Source: Angiostrongylus vasorum
Taxonomy: Eukaryota; Nematoda; Chromadorea; Rhabditida; Metastrongylidae
NCBI GenBank assembly: GCA_018806985.1
Contig: JADANN010000362.1
Coordinates: 124,001 to 188,000 of the forward strand
Length of the DNA stretch: 64,000 bases
Direction: 5' to 3'
Shown: positions 32,258 to 43,644 of the stretch, piece by piece
Position numbering within the stretch: the stretch's first letter is position 1
Layout: each line of letters begins with the position of its first letter
Program-made: the position numbers and the translations under genes
Notes under the pieces: model-generated
Database searches by the model: none
What the model was told of the DNA's origin: nothing
What the model saw: the letters and a program-made list of their open reading frames with translations, nothing else

Positions 32258-33330
32258 AGTACTTGGGATGTAGCTGTGTACTTTAGAATTGTTATAATTT
32301 ATTTCTCAGCTATAAATTTCGGAAGAATTGAAAAGGGAAAGGAAACATATAGCATGGAGTTTTACCTAATATTCTATATGGTGACCAGCATTCCCCACCA
32401 GCTTGTAAACCTGCGTGGGAACCACATCAAATGAGTTCACCGGGAGCTCCTGTGGTATGGAAAACATAACCCAATTGTGTTCGGCTTGAATTTGCAAAGT
32501 TCGGCAGTGAAACGTTGAAGAAGCAGTTTGCGAAGAGAATGGCTGCAATGTTGCTTGAAGGAGTAGAGGTTGTAGAGAATCCGCAGCACCCACCAAAGTG
32601 GCCGCTCGCATTGTGGGGACTAGATAAAGGTGTACAGGTTGTAAACAATGTCTTACTGGCGTAATAATTGCAAACGTAATAGAAGATGCCAGTTATGACC
32701 TTTTTGACAGAATCCCATTGCGAAATTAAGCATTCTTCGAAGACCATGCAGTGCTTTATTTCGTGTGTAGTATTACACAAAGAGTTGTATGAGAACTAAA
32801 ACGCATTGAAATACCAGTGCCCGCATCCTGATTCTGCTTACTCAAGTGTCTCGAAGAGTACCATTTCCTTTTCTAGGACATTCACTAAAAAATTCTGACC
32901 GTCTGACCAGTGATCTTTTGCAATTGGTATCCTCTGCCGACCCACTCGCTGTTGGATGCTCTCCGTAGGTTCCGGTTAAGACGTAAAACGTTTCCAGCAC
33001 ATCTCACTTGTCTAGCCTTTGATCGTTGCCCGTAGGCACGAACTTGGCATTTCCTTTTTCGATTGCCTTCTACAGGCTATTCTAGGCGTCGTTCTTTCTT
33101 TTCACTGGTGGTAACTGCTTGCTTCCTGCTTACGCAGTATCTAGGACTTCTAGAGACCTGCTATAAGGCAGGATTAATCGAAACATCGGAAGGAGAAAGA
33201 TCGGCATGATACTCAAACATTTTTGTTATTTACATTGTGCCCTTATTGATTGTGTGAGATACACAAGGAACTGATTCAATCCTACTCATTAATCGAGCTG
33301 AGTCATCTATCAAGTTGACTTTCGTACCCT
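32255..33330. other. Gene-free stretch with an unassigned minus-strand open frame
   Basis: A 117-codon minus-strand frame (32427-32780) is open but has no splice context or recognisable domain. Nothing else is supported. Confidence 0.3.
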
Positions 33331-33600
33331 GATGCGCATAACCGAAATAGTGGATCCATCCATTATATCAACTTGGGATCCGTCCTCTTTAAGAGAACAT
33401 TGTCAAATGAGATTCTTCGTTCGAGAGATGCACCAACTCACTGGATTCGACTCGAAGCGACAACGGACAACCACATCGCGAAGACGACCACCTGTGGAGC
33501 ATCCACTCGGATCAATCCAGCTCTGAAGAGGATGAAAATGTCGAAAAGTTAGCAGAAAAAACTTTTCTACCAAACTCGTTTGGTTTAATAATCGACGGTG
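33330..33600 (+). mobile_element. Family D arm (foldback type)
   Basis: Shares with 58380-58560 and 62380-62480 the order: a ctcgaagcgacaa-like block, a gaccacctgtggagca-like block, then the gtcgaaaagttagc end that matches gtcgaaacgttagccgaataa. It is a partial element. Confidence 0.5.
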
Positions 33601-34439
33601 TTTGTATGTTGTCATTAAGTTCAATAAAACAGTGTCAGAATAGGGTCGCTCTCTCATGAACACTGTTCTCTGGAGGTCCGACGAAGTATAGATTTTTGCA
33701 TAAGCTATGTTAAATTTGAACAGAATTTGTTTTCACTAGCTGATGGTTGACCTTATAGTGGTCTTACGATCTACTCTTGACCATGGTTATCTTACCTGTA
33801 AGCGAATATGGCGTCACATTTAGCTCCACTGTTGCATCATCTCATTATTTTTTCTCTCATTGGCTTCTCAAGAGTGCTTTAAATAATTGTGTGATCAGTA
33901 TTTAGCTTTGTTGACCTCGTCTTTAGTCGATGCCAATGTTGTTGCGAAATTTCAATTTCTAAGTTGTGAAGTTCTACAGCGTCCATTGAGTAGTAATACA
34001 GTGGCTGTCCGGAGCTTTCATTATCTGTTCCTAGTAAGTGCCTCAGCTTAGTTAAAAGCTTGCTTTTTTCAGTTGATGGAAGTGGGCAAACTTCTCTTAT
34101 GCCATCAGGATACTTCATTGTTTTCGTGTATATGGTCCATCGCATTGACAGGAAATGCTTTAAAGTCGAGCTGTGAACTGAAAAGGAATGGCGGAGGGTT
34201 TTCGGAGGTTTGCGTCTACTCCTTCCCAAACTGGCTTCTGTACATTGTTCACCTACGAGCTTCAAAAAAAGACAGCTGTTGGACGAAATATTTGTCCACT
34301 TTGACATGATTTGGAGACCAATAGAACTGACTTCGGAAGAGGCTAGAAAAAATGATACGTTTTATTTGCTGGCTATTGTTTTCTCATGGCATGGTATCAT
34401 GTGAAATACAACCGCAGTGTTGCTAATACATGTACTCTT

Positions 34440-34645
34440 TATTCGATAAGCTTTCACGGAGTTGATAAACAATCTTTATTCGGTTAACGTTTTCACGTCT
34501 TCACTTTCATCGGAGTCGATGATGTGAATCGATGGTCCACAGTGGTTCGTCTTCTCGATGTGGCGTCTTCATCTTCGTATCAAGTCGGATCTTCCTCGGT
34601 GTAGCATCTCTCGAATGAGGGATTCTCAGCCAGCGACGCTCTTTT
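34440..34645 (-). mobile_element. Family D arm, opposite orientation
   Basis: Begins with ttattcggttaacgttttc and continues with cttcactttcatcgg and gatggtccacagtgg. It matches the left arm of the 57940-58582 element. Confidence 0.6.
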
Positions 34646-34694
34646 TATATCTTTTATACATATTGATTAGTCATATATTTTGATTATGAGGTAT

Positions 34695-36725
34695 CTAATG
34701 CCGCTGCTAGTGGAATATAGGCCTTCGAGTCCGTTCTCGGCACCGTATAACCACTAGCTTTAAGCAGAATGCTCAACTTCGTGAGAAGACGCCACGCGGG
34801 ACTTTTTTGTAGTTGTCACAAGGCAATACCTCAAACTTGGGTAATTAAACCGTTTACATACATAATGCAACGTCAATATAACACTAATATCGACGGAGAA
34901 CTATTGGCACACAAATAAGGCACGTTCAAGGCTATGAGGTGCTGTACCTACTACTGAAGTGAGGCTTACCAAGGCATAAGAGTATTGTAAATAATACTGT
35001 TACAACATTAGCACTATGATAACAGCAACTTGATAACAATGACGAATAAGGGGATACGGATCATGGCGCCCGCACTGGCTCGTACAGTGGTCCAGATGCC
35101 GAAGGGTAGAAAAAACAGAATAGTGAGATACAGACGAGCCGTGCATTAGTCTGTTCTTGGGATCTTATCTACAGCAGTTGGGTGCACTTCCACATTAATC
35201 GATGACGATAGCAAGTTACCTTAGCATTGATGGTGCAGGTGACGCTTCGATCGCTATAAACAGTATTGTTATGCAAACCTATTCTTAGAATCTGAACTTG
35301 TTGTTTGTTATTATTGTCCTGAAGTTATCGTGCGTACAGTAACAAGAAATGCATGAGGATGCTTGCGAGAGCAGTCGTCTGCCAGCTGACCTTAGTATAT
35401 TGAGAGGATTTGGAGAGGTAGCCGACGGAAGTTTTCGGTAATGATGCTGGACCTGTGCCAAATACCGCCTTCTCCGGAAGCATATAAATACCTTCGTGAA
35501 TTGTTGGCCAGGGGAGCCCCCTGCCAGGGCTCGTCCGCCTTCTAGATCCGTACCGTATTGATCTCGTGTGTCACCAATGTAGATTATCGCAGTTGTTAAG
35601 TCATACTGCACATAGTCATTACTGTACATTGGACTCATCATATCACTATTGAATGACAGTTGCGAATTGTACGTTAACTTCGCATCATCGTCACTACGTC
35701 ACGTTTCCCACCAGCCCAGTGTATCGTCATCATCATCGTGATCCTCATCCTAGTGTCAGTGTTCATTGTTTATCAGTTGATCTGCGGTGCGTTGTCAGTA
35801 GCGGCGGCTATCCTAAAATGCGTTGTCTGCAACGCCATCGGTGGCATGTACCATTCCTCCCACACGGTACGCCATGCGTACAAAGCCGGTGCCCGGCAAG
35901 CCCATGCTGTGTATTTGATAAGCCGCTATAGGCTTCTCATTTCTCAGTAGTTATTTTTCTGGCCCACGATATTTTAGGCAATGGTGGAACCCATCGATGC
36001 TCAAACTTCACGTTGCAGACATATCGTTATCCAATACCATCCGCCTGACCATGTTCCTCAGATGACTCATCTCATTCGTAGTCACTTCCAGCATCGATGC
36101 TGAGGTAATGTGCTATCCTCATCAATCAGTGTCAAAAGTACACCTGACCGCTGTACATATGATCTCTAGCTTAGCCTAACGCACGGCTTATCTTCATCTG
36201 CCTGTTCTGTTTTTCCTAGCCCTCGGCATCTGGGCACTGTACGCACCAGTGCGGACGTCATCATCCGCATCCCCTTATTCGTCATTGTTATCAAGTTGCT
36301 GTTACCATAGTATTAATGTTGTAATAGTATTATTTACAATACTCTTATGCCTTGGTAAGCCTCACTTCAGTAGTAGGTACAGCACCTCATAGACTTAAAC
36401 TTGCCTCATTTGTGTGCCAGTAGTTCTCCGTCGATATCAGTGTTGTATTGATGTTGTATTTGTGTATTAAACGGTTTAATTACCCATGTTTGGGATATTT
36501 CTCTGTGACAACTATGAACAGTCCCGCGTGGCGGCTTCTCACGAAGTCGAGCAATCTGCTAAAAGCTAGTGAATGTTCGGTGCCGAGTACTGACTCGAAG
36601 GCCTATTTTCGACTAGCAGCTGCATTAGGCATGATGACTTTTGGATAGTAATAACAAGCAACAAGTTCAGGTTACAAAAATAGATTTGCATAACAAGACT
36701 GTTTATAGCGATCGAAGTTTCTTAT
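34695..36725. mobile_element. Large inverted-arm element (about 2 kb) with a hydrophobic open frame in the loop
   Basis: The left arm 34695-35250 and right arm 36085-36640 are reverse complements over about 550 bases, with scattered differences and the strongest match in the middle (for example gaggtgctgtacctactactg at 34940 against its complement near 36375). A further inverted pair links 35245-35316 with 36650-36722, so the structure is more than a simple palindrome. The centre (35251-36084) holds a +-strand open frame with a strong membrane segment. No transposase was recognised. The element type is unknown. Confidence 0.8.
35714..35950 (+). CDS. Small hydrophobic protein candidate within the inverted-arm element
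   Basis: The frame reads a run of Ile/Val/Leu residues (IVIIIVILILVSVFIVYQ) and then LICGALSVAAAILKCVVCNA, which predicts one long or two membrane segments, followed by a basic, polar tail ending at TAG (35948-35950). A possible acceptor (CCACCAG) ends at 35713. No start codon lies in the immediate frame, so a 5' exon would be needed. No family is recognised. It could be an artefact of a repeat-rich loop. Confidence 0.3.
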   Translation, partial: AQCIVIIIVILILVSVFIVYQLICGALSVAAAILKCVVCNAIGGMYHSSHTVRHAYKAGARQAHAVYLISRYRLLISQ

Positions 36726-36899
36726 GATGGGATCAAAACATTTACGTACTACGACATTTGCTAAGCAAATTGAGAAACAGTGGGTATGATCCTTACTACA
36801 GAAACATACAGTAATAGAAAGATAGAAATATATATAGAAAGAAATAGAAACTATTCTGGGAATAGTTGCTATAGTATCTGTGAAACTCAGAACACAGGC

Positions 36900-37262
36900 C
36901 AGCGGTGGATAGCACAGTGTTAGTGATGCCCGTCATCATGGAGTATGATACTAGTTCGATTCCTCACCGGACCAACCAAGCCTCTCATACCTCCGCGGTC
37001 GGAAAACTGGTGCCGGATTTGTCTGGGAAAAATTACCCTCTGCAATCCAATTGGGAACGCTCCCGCTCGGATATCTCAGGACTCCAGGGAGAATTGCTCA
37101 ACCAGCGTTCTACGATATTCAAGATGAAATGAAAATCCTCAAGGAGCAACCGAAGCCACACGTAAATTGGGAAGATCTTCGTGGACAGTGGATGCAAGGA
37201 AACGAATTGAATGTGAGAAGCGCTGGGATTCGCCGAGTAGACGTGAAGATGGGTCAAATAAA
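36900..37262 (+). mobile_element. SINE-B copy, best preserved
   Basis: The head has box A TAGCACAGTGTTAG and box B GTTCGATTCC, followed by the full family body and a gggtcaaataaattataataa tail. This copy defines the sense orientation of family B. Confidence 0.8.
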
Positions 37263-37299
37263 TTATAATAAGACTAAATAAAGAAAACGGGCCAGATTC

Positions 37300-37605
37300 G
37301 GAATAAAATGTTCTGATTGTGATTACAACTGGAGCCTCAGCTTATGTAGATTCCGTGGCGATTTGTGCGGCCCAGATCACTCCCGTTGACGGCTAGTTGC
37401 TAATGCCACCGTTATGGTAAAAAACTAGCCGAGAGAAATCTAAAGCAAGGGCCTCAGTGCCGCGGTGTGGAACACTTGAGCTACACGAAAAGGGTAATTG
37501 GAGGTTCGAATGTGGCATGTTTAAGAGACCTGGATTTTGAAAATGTCTTAGCATCATTGTAAAGCTATAAACTTGCAAAAAAAAGTGAAAGAAAAGAAAA
37601 AAGTG
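37300..37605 (+). mobile_element. Family C copy
   Basis: The left half matches 8963-9070 (acaactggagcctcagctta). The tRNA-like core is at 37455-37515, with GGTTCGAATGT as box B. The tail block tcttagcatcattgtaaagc is the family C end. Confidence 0.75.
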
Positions 37606-38120
37606 AAAAGTAAACCCAATTAGAAGTCCTCTACATCGTTCATCCATAACTCAAGCGATAGGGATTGTCAGAGAGGGTGTTGGCTCAAATTTTTTCGTTA
37701 AAAAAAAGCCAGCATCTTATCACTAGTACCATAAGTAATGCGTTCATCGTATTAGAGAAATGAAATGGCCTTCCTATTTGATGCCTTTTGTGGTGAAGAT
37801 ATTCACACGTAGCTTTTCGAGTTTTGCCATTGGCGCCAACTACACTCACGGGTGCCTTATCGTGCTTTCTCACAGTCAAAATGAATCGCTTTGTTTGATA
37901 ATGGGTTTTGACCTGGTCGGCGTACAGAATGCCTCGAGGACGAATAAGAACACCTACATAGGGAAAGCATAGCTCGATGAGTGGAGAAGTAATAAGAGGT
38001 CTTTTTCCAGTTTATCACTCTGACGGAGAAAACAAGGTCGCTGTTGATCCACGTTTAGCACTCCTAGCAATTATTCGCCTGGATTGATCTTAGTTACGAA
38101 AGCAAGTTCGCCATTTATAA
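37606..38120. other. Gene-free stretch, nothing recognised
   Basis: Short open frames only, with no supported feature. Confidence 0.4.
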
Positions 38121-38121
38121 C

Positions 38122-38166
<45 letters not shown>
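38121..38166. repeat. (TA)n microsatellite
   Basis: About 46 bases of TA. It is followed at 38175 by a short family D-like end (gttgagctggagcgaggttgg). Confidence 0.92.
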
Positions 38167-38169
<3 letters not shown>

Positions 38170-38367
38170 GTTACCCACTGCTGTTGTTGAGCTGGAGCGA
38201 GGTTGGCAGCAATTCGGCGACATCTTCTTCCAAGCCGTTTTGTTATGTGAGTGGGCTACCCGTGCGTTGTTCACGCGAACTGAAAAGTTCATTTATAGCT
38301 CGTGTTTGGATCATGCTCGTCAAGAAAGTCTTCGCGTTTTGTAGTTTAATACCGCCTAGATGTTAAA

Positions 38368-38634
38368 AAAAGTTCCCAGCGTTAATCAATCCTTGAGGGA
38401 TGCGCCATGCATTCGACTTCATTAAGTATCGTTGAAAGTGACTGAATGCATATCTGGCCTTTACAATGACTCGTGGTGGCCTACCGATGTATCGAGTCAG
38501 TGCTGCTATCCTCCCAGACAAGTCTGCTACCAATAACCGACCTCGGAGGTAAGGAAGGCTCGGTGAGCCACGGGTACGGGGAATCGATTCCACGTGTGTG
38601 TCCCAGTGGCGCTTCCAATCACTGCGCGACACCC
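38368..38634 (-). mobile_element. SINE-A copy
   Basis: Minus-strand full-length copy with box B GGAATCGATTCC and the complete tail. A few bases are missing in the centre. Confidence 0.9.
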
Positions 38635-38639
38635 ACCCG

Positions 38640-39528
38640 CCCTACATTTATAACAAAATGTTAAGGTACATAAATCCATGTATATATTTATACGAACACA
38701 CAGTGCGTCCGATAACACGTGTAAACATATATACAGATGTTTATTTTTCTTATTTGTGTATCAGCCCACCAATAGAAACTAATTCATCAATTTTAGGCAC
38801 TACAAGTTGACAACGGAAGCGTCTTTGTACAAGAGGTCAGAGAATTTATTACACTGTGGATGGCTACTCTTCGCAAGCTTTAGAGTGCTGTTCGTGAAAA
38901 TCCTTCAAATTTTTTTCTCCACTTCATAGTATTTTCAAAAAACCTATTGTTCTGGTCCTAGCTTGTCGATTCCAGAAACGACCATAAATATGTGTGTAGA
39001 CAATCCGTCATGCCCAAGTTCGCCAGAACCTGAAGTCCTCGAGTTTTCTTTTAATCCAACTCGTCCTTTCACTCGTTTATTTCGAAGGACTCACAAGAAA
39101 ATGGTAACCGCTGGCATTTGTTAACGTGCTTTGTTTCGTAGTTGATTTATTTTGTAGACATCAAAGCACAATGAAGAGAAATTTCTATATTTCATCTTCT
39201 TAGTGATTTATTCAATTTTAGAGGTCCTCTATTTTTTTTTGCAGTCTGCTTACCAGGTCTGATTCGTTTACGATATAATAGAGACTCGCTCAATGGTTTT
39301 TTGAGCCTCACCGTTCAAATGAGAATGCACTTCTGATTTCAAGACTTATCTTCCTCTCAATTTACATTGTTGGATAAATGAAACAGGTTTTTGTCGTATT
39401 GATCAACTGATAAGTATGCAGAATTTAAATCATGGCACTTATTTAATATTTACGGGAAGAAAGGCTCCGACGACTTGTGGGATTTTTTCGGAATGTCCAT
39501 TATCGAATCAGTGCACATACAGTCTATG
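38640..39528. other. Gene-free stretch, nothing recognised
   Basis: One segment near 39015-39103 (CPSSPEPEVLEFSFNPTRPF-like frame ending in a GTAACC donor) could be a lone exon, but no partner was found. Confidence 0.3.
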
Positions 39529-39745
39529 GTTAGAGGTGCACTGTAATAGATACTGAATCGTTCGCTGGCCTAACTCCGCTCCCAGGGAAGCCGAGCCCTC
39601 CATCTTTCTTGCGGAGTCGACAAATACCTACCAAATTCCTCCGAAAGGTAAAAAAAAAGCGCTCGCTTGACACACCTGTAGACCACCGCAGCAGTAGAGG
39701 CCAAATATGGATCCACTAACACGTAGGATACCAATATCTAGCTAA
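39529..39745 (+). mobile_element. SINE-A, strongly diverged copy
   Basis: Retains a head remnant (tggttagaggtgcactg), a ccctccatctttct block and the gtagaccaccgc…gaggccaaatatg block. The tail is not recognisable. Confidence 0.5.
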
Positions 39746-41009
39746 AGAGAATGACTACAAACTCACCACATTTATCACTCACAATTAGTGCAGTATTTGT
39801 TGGCTTTACTAGTTTCCAAACCTGTCGTATAGCACATTTACTATTTTGTTGTATGGATGGGAATTAGAGTTTTCTCGTGATAGTTGTAAGGGTTATGGAA
39901 GTACCAACCGAGAATATGGGAACACTGGCGTCTGTCTCGCCTTGACGTCTTGATCCCTGTAGTATATAGGTTTTGACTTTTACGATCAAAGTTATGAAAT
40001 TGTTCTACTGTAGAGCTTGCGCGAAAATTTGACCTTTCCATGCTTCGAAGAAGGTGCACGTGTATCACGTATAGTCCCATTCATCGTCGAATAACTAGAG
40101 GCGGACGCCTACAAGCCTTCAATTTTTTTCGCATTGCGTGCAAGAGTAGCCCAGTGGGTTCATCTCGCTCAGGGGACTCGCTGAGCATCATACCTTCTTT
40201 CTAGGCTAGACTTTTTTGACTCTAACTTTAAACATCGGGCATTGGGTCGGTGGTCTTCCTACAGTGCGTTTGACATCGCGAGGAATCCTGTCATTAACGG
40301 CTTTTATCCATACGGGTATCGTTCATAAGCATTACGGGTCTAGTCCCACGTTATCATCGACTGTTTGACGTGCAGAAAGACATCTTTGATTTTTGATCGT
40401 TGACGCAGGTTGGGGCTTCGGATCCCATCCCTTACTTGTGTGAAACGGGATACTCCTAGCATCGCCTTTTCGACTGCGCTTTCAATAACGCTGAGTGATC
40501 TTTCATCCTGTTTATGCAGCTACCAGTTTTTCTGACGCATACGTTAAGTAGCGTTGAGTCGAAAAGGTGGGGACGGAGTCGGGTGTTCTTTGTCTTCTTC
40601 ACTACATACCGGATGTTCTTGAATGCTTTTCAAGCCGCTCGTTTGCTTCTGCTCAACTCAGGTCGTTCATCATGTTGATTTCCCGACCCAGATAGAGGTA
40701 ACTGGATTATTCGGAGGTGTTCGTTCCTTTGAGCATGAATGGGACATAAGTAGAAAGTCCGTTCCTCATGAACATCGTTTTTTACTAGATTTAGTCGAAG
40801 ACCAATCTTTCCACAGGCTTCATCAAAATCGAAAAGCATTCGTTCCAGTTGGCTAACGTTTCCTACTATAAAAACGGTGTCATTAGCAAAGCGATGGTAA
40901 TGTATTTGTCGAACATCGGTTGTCACTCCCATGTTGTCAAATTCCAGTGTTCGAATGACATTCTCGAGAGTTGCGGTAAATGATTTTGGAGAGATAGCAT
41001 TGCCTTAGG

Positions 41010-41288
41010 CCGCATGTGGAGCAGTGGATGGAGGCGCCACTACGCCACACACGTGGAAGCGATCCCCGCGCCCATTGCCCACCAAACCTTCCATTCCTCC
41101 AGGGTCGATAAACTGGTACCAGACTGGTCTGCGAGGATAGCAGCACTGGTTCCATATATTTGTAGCCACCGCGAGTCGTTCTAAAGACCAGGTATGCATT
41201 CAATCACCTCCAAACCATGCTTGATGAATTCGAATGCGTAGTGCATTCCCTCAGATATTGATCAACGCCGAGAGCCTTGGCTTTAGTA
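41010..41288 (+). mobile_element. SINE-A copy inserted in the RTE relic
   Basis: Full-length copy (box A TGGAGCAGTGG, box B GAAGCGATCCCC) inserted in the reverse-transcriptase region of the RTE element in the opposite orientation. The insertion therefore post-dates the RTE. Confidence 0.9.
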
Positions 41289-43009
41289 TCGTCTTCTGTT
41301 AACCTTCTTTTGAGTTCGATGTTAATATTGTTGTAGAGTGGTGATGTCCTGGTTGTGAAATTTTTTGTACAACCCACGAAGAGTTTTCATACACTGAGTA
41401 GCGAACCTTTAACTGTCCAAGGCTTCCATGACTGCTTCTATCTCATCTAAGTCAAAAAGCTTTCTTTAAATCGATGAAAGTGAGACAGAGCGGCCTCTTG
41501 CACCCTCGCTATGCTTCAGTCCTTTCATGGTGTAGTTGTGGTTCATCGTACTAAATCCTTTTCGAAACCCTGGTAGCTCACATGGTTGTCTTTCGTCCAG
41601 CGTTCTTTTTATGACTTGAGTGAAGGGATTTTAGACGACAGACAGTAAACAGATTGGACGATAGATGCCGACAGCGTGGAAATCACTATTCTTGAACAAT
41701 AGTGCGGTCTTGCTAGTCATCCACTGAGTAAGGACCTTGCATTCAGACAGGTAACTTTTGAAAAGCCGAGCCAGTGTGTTTTTGAGGAGTGGCGGAGTTT
41801 TCTTCAGGTGTTCAGATCTTATCCTGTTCAGACCTGCTGCTGTTCGATTTTTGGCGTGTTGGATATATTGAAAGGGACAGAACAATAGCCATGAGTAATT
41901 TTCTTCATTGCCACTTATGGAGTTGCAACTTTACTTCCGTCTGGGCTTCATAGTGCAGCCATCATGGCTTCGTAATAGGCAAAATTTTCTTTGGCTTTGC
42001 GAATGCTCTTCCCAGCCTCTGCGCTTCCACCATAACTGCTGCTCTTCTGTCCTTACAATCTCCTCTTATCGCTTGTCTTCAATGCTTTGCAAGTTCGGAC
42101 GTGAGTTGGTGGTTGTCTGTGGCTCAGACGACTTCACGCTGACGTATCAGTTTGTGTGTTTTTTGGAGACTGATTTCTGTTGTTAACTTTCGAACTCTAA
42201 ACTTTAACGGGAGATAACCTGAAGGTGCTGAATAAGGCCATCGTATTCCTCGTCCGTTGTCGAGAAAAGTGCCTTCTCAACAGCCGCCTGACGAACTGAA
42301 TAAACCCTAGTTCATGGTGTCTTTGGAAGTTTGGTTTTTTTTGAACTTCGCAGCTTTTTCTTCTTTATGCAAGAAATGGAATCTTGCACGAAAGAGACGA
42401 CGGTCGGATCCTGTGTAGAATTTTGGACCCGCAGCGGCATTGGTTGGGCAAGTCCTTCGATTTACCACGATCAGGTTTACATCGTTGTGATGCTCTTCAT
42501 TGGAATGCTTCCACTCACATCTTTGAGGATGGCGGCTTCTAGAATTTAGAAATGGCATGTGTGTTCTTGGTCGCTATGACAAACTCAGAAAGCCGCTCAC
42601 CTATTTCTTCTAATCCATGGTTTCCTATATACGTCCTTTAGGCTTTTTTTCTGGGTGCAATCTTAGCACTAAAATCTCCGATGTTGACTTTAAGGGGATA
42701 TGCGGTCGTCTCTGTTAAACTTCTCGGAAACAGTTCTTCCCCGGTGTAATCGACAGGATTGAATAGTGGAGCCTTCTCATCTCAGCCAATCCGATGAGTT
42801 CGAATCCCGTCGTTCTTGCTGGCATGACTAAGTCTTCTCTATCAACGGCTCAGTTAGAAGTGGGCGTGCGTTGTAGGTACACATCATCACCTTAGTCCTT
42901 TGCGATTTAAGCAGCTTTGAATGGTCCTGAGATATTAATTATCCTTCCGTACTCGTCTTGCCTAACGCTGCCGAATCGGGAGCTCATTCAGGGTCAAGGG
43001 AATGAAGTT

Positions 43010-43272
43010 CTTTTCAATGATGCTGAAATATTTGCAGAACTTCGGACCGCAGATCTCTGCGGTGGGGAACGAACGCGCTATTGTCCTTTTCGGGGAGTAA
43101 CGCGTTCACTGCCACACCGTGCGGGTCTTTCGTCTCGCCTGTCTCTCAGCTAGTTCTATCAACTTCTGGAGACAGCTGGAGTCCGGAGTTTTGCAAATAT
43201 CTCAGCATCATTGGAGTTATATTTCGCAATATACCTTGCCATTAAAAAAGAGTAGGCAATAAATAAAACGGT
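43010..43272 (-). mobile_element. Family C element inserted in the RTE 5' region
   Basis: Close to the 8613-8800 unit (ggaacgaacgcgctattgtcc) and ending in the gagtaggcaataaataaa terminus. A second part at 43175-43210 is inverted relative to 43020-43055 (atttgcagaacttcggacc against its complement), so the element is itself a short foldback. Confidence 0.75.
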
Positions 43273-43644
43273 TAGGATTGCGAAGCACGTTTATTTCGCT
43301 CTGTTTAGCTTTTTGAAATCTACGCATAGCTTGCTGAGCTTTTATTGCCGGGGCTGAGTATACTCGTGGATAACTCGCCAGTCTCTTTCAGAGTAGAAGC
43401 GCTTATTTATTGGAGGAGACTTATTACCGCCTTCCACATACTTCCTTTTTACTTGTTTTCAGGTTTTAGCCAAAGGAATTCGTAGCAAACAATCCGCGTG
43501 AACGAGAGCACATCCACGCACATATGCATGAGGACGATCTCGTGCATACGGAAGGAATGCGCTAAGTTGGCGCTGTGGAAACTGGTAACAGTTCCTCTGG
43601 ATCCATCTGCGTCTCAGAGAAGCAAAAATCGCTTTTGAGCTGCG

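Larger units (their letters stand above)
40085..43640 (-). pseudogene. Decayed near full-length RTE-type retrotransposon with nested insertions
   Basis: Read on the minus strand from 43640, there is a 5' region shared with 13410-13760 and 57450-57610. Next come endonuclease remnants (42558-42307: VNRRTCPTNAAAGPKFYTGS and SDRRLFRARFHFL), then reverse-transcriptase blocks (41885-41631: NRTAAGLNRIRSEHL, YRPICLLSVV; 40932-40630: RFANDTVFIVGN, where the usual FADD is FAND). The C-terminal block near 40480-40085 is shared with 60244-60850. Many stops and frameshifts, loss of a catalytic Asp, and insertion of a SINE-A (41010-41285) and a family C unit (43010-43270) show it is inactive. Confidence 0.85.
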
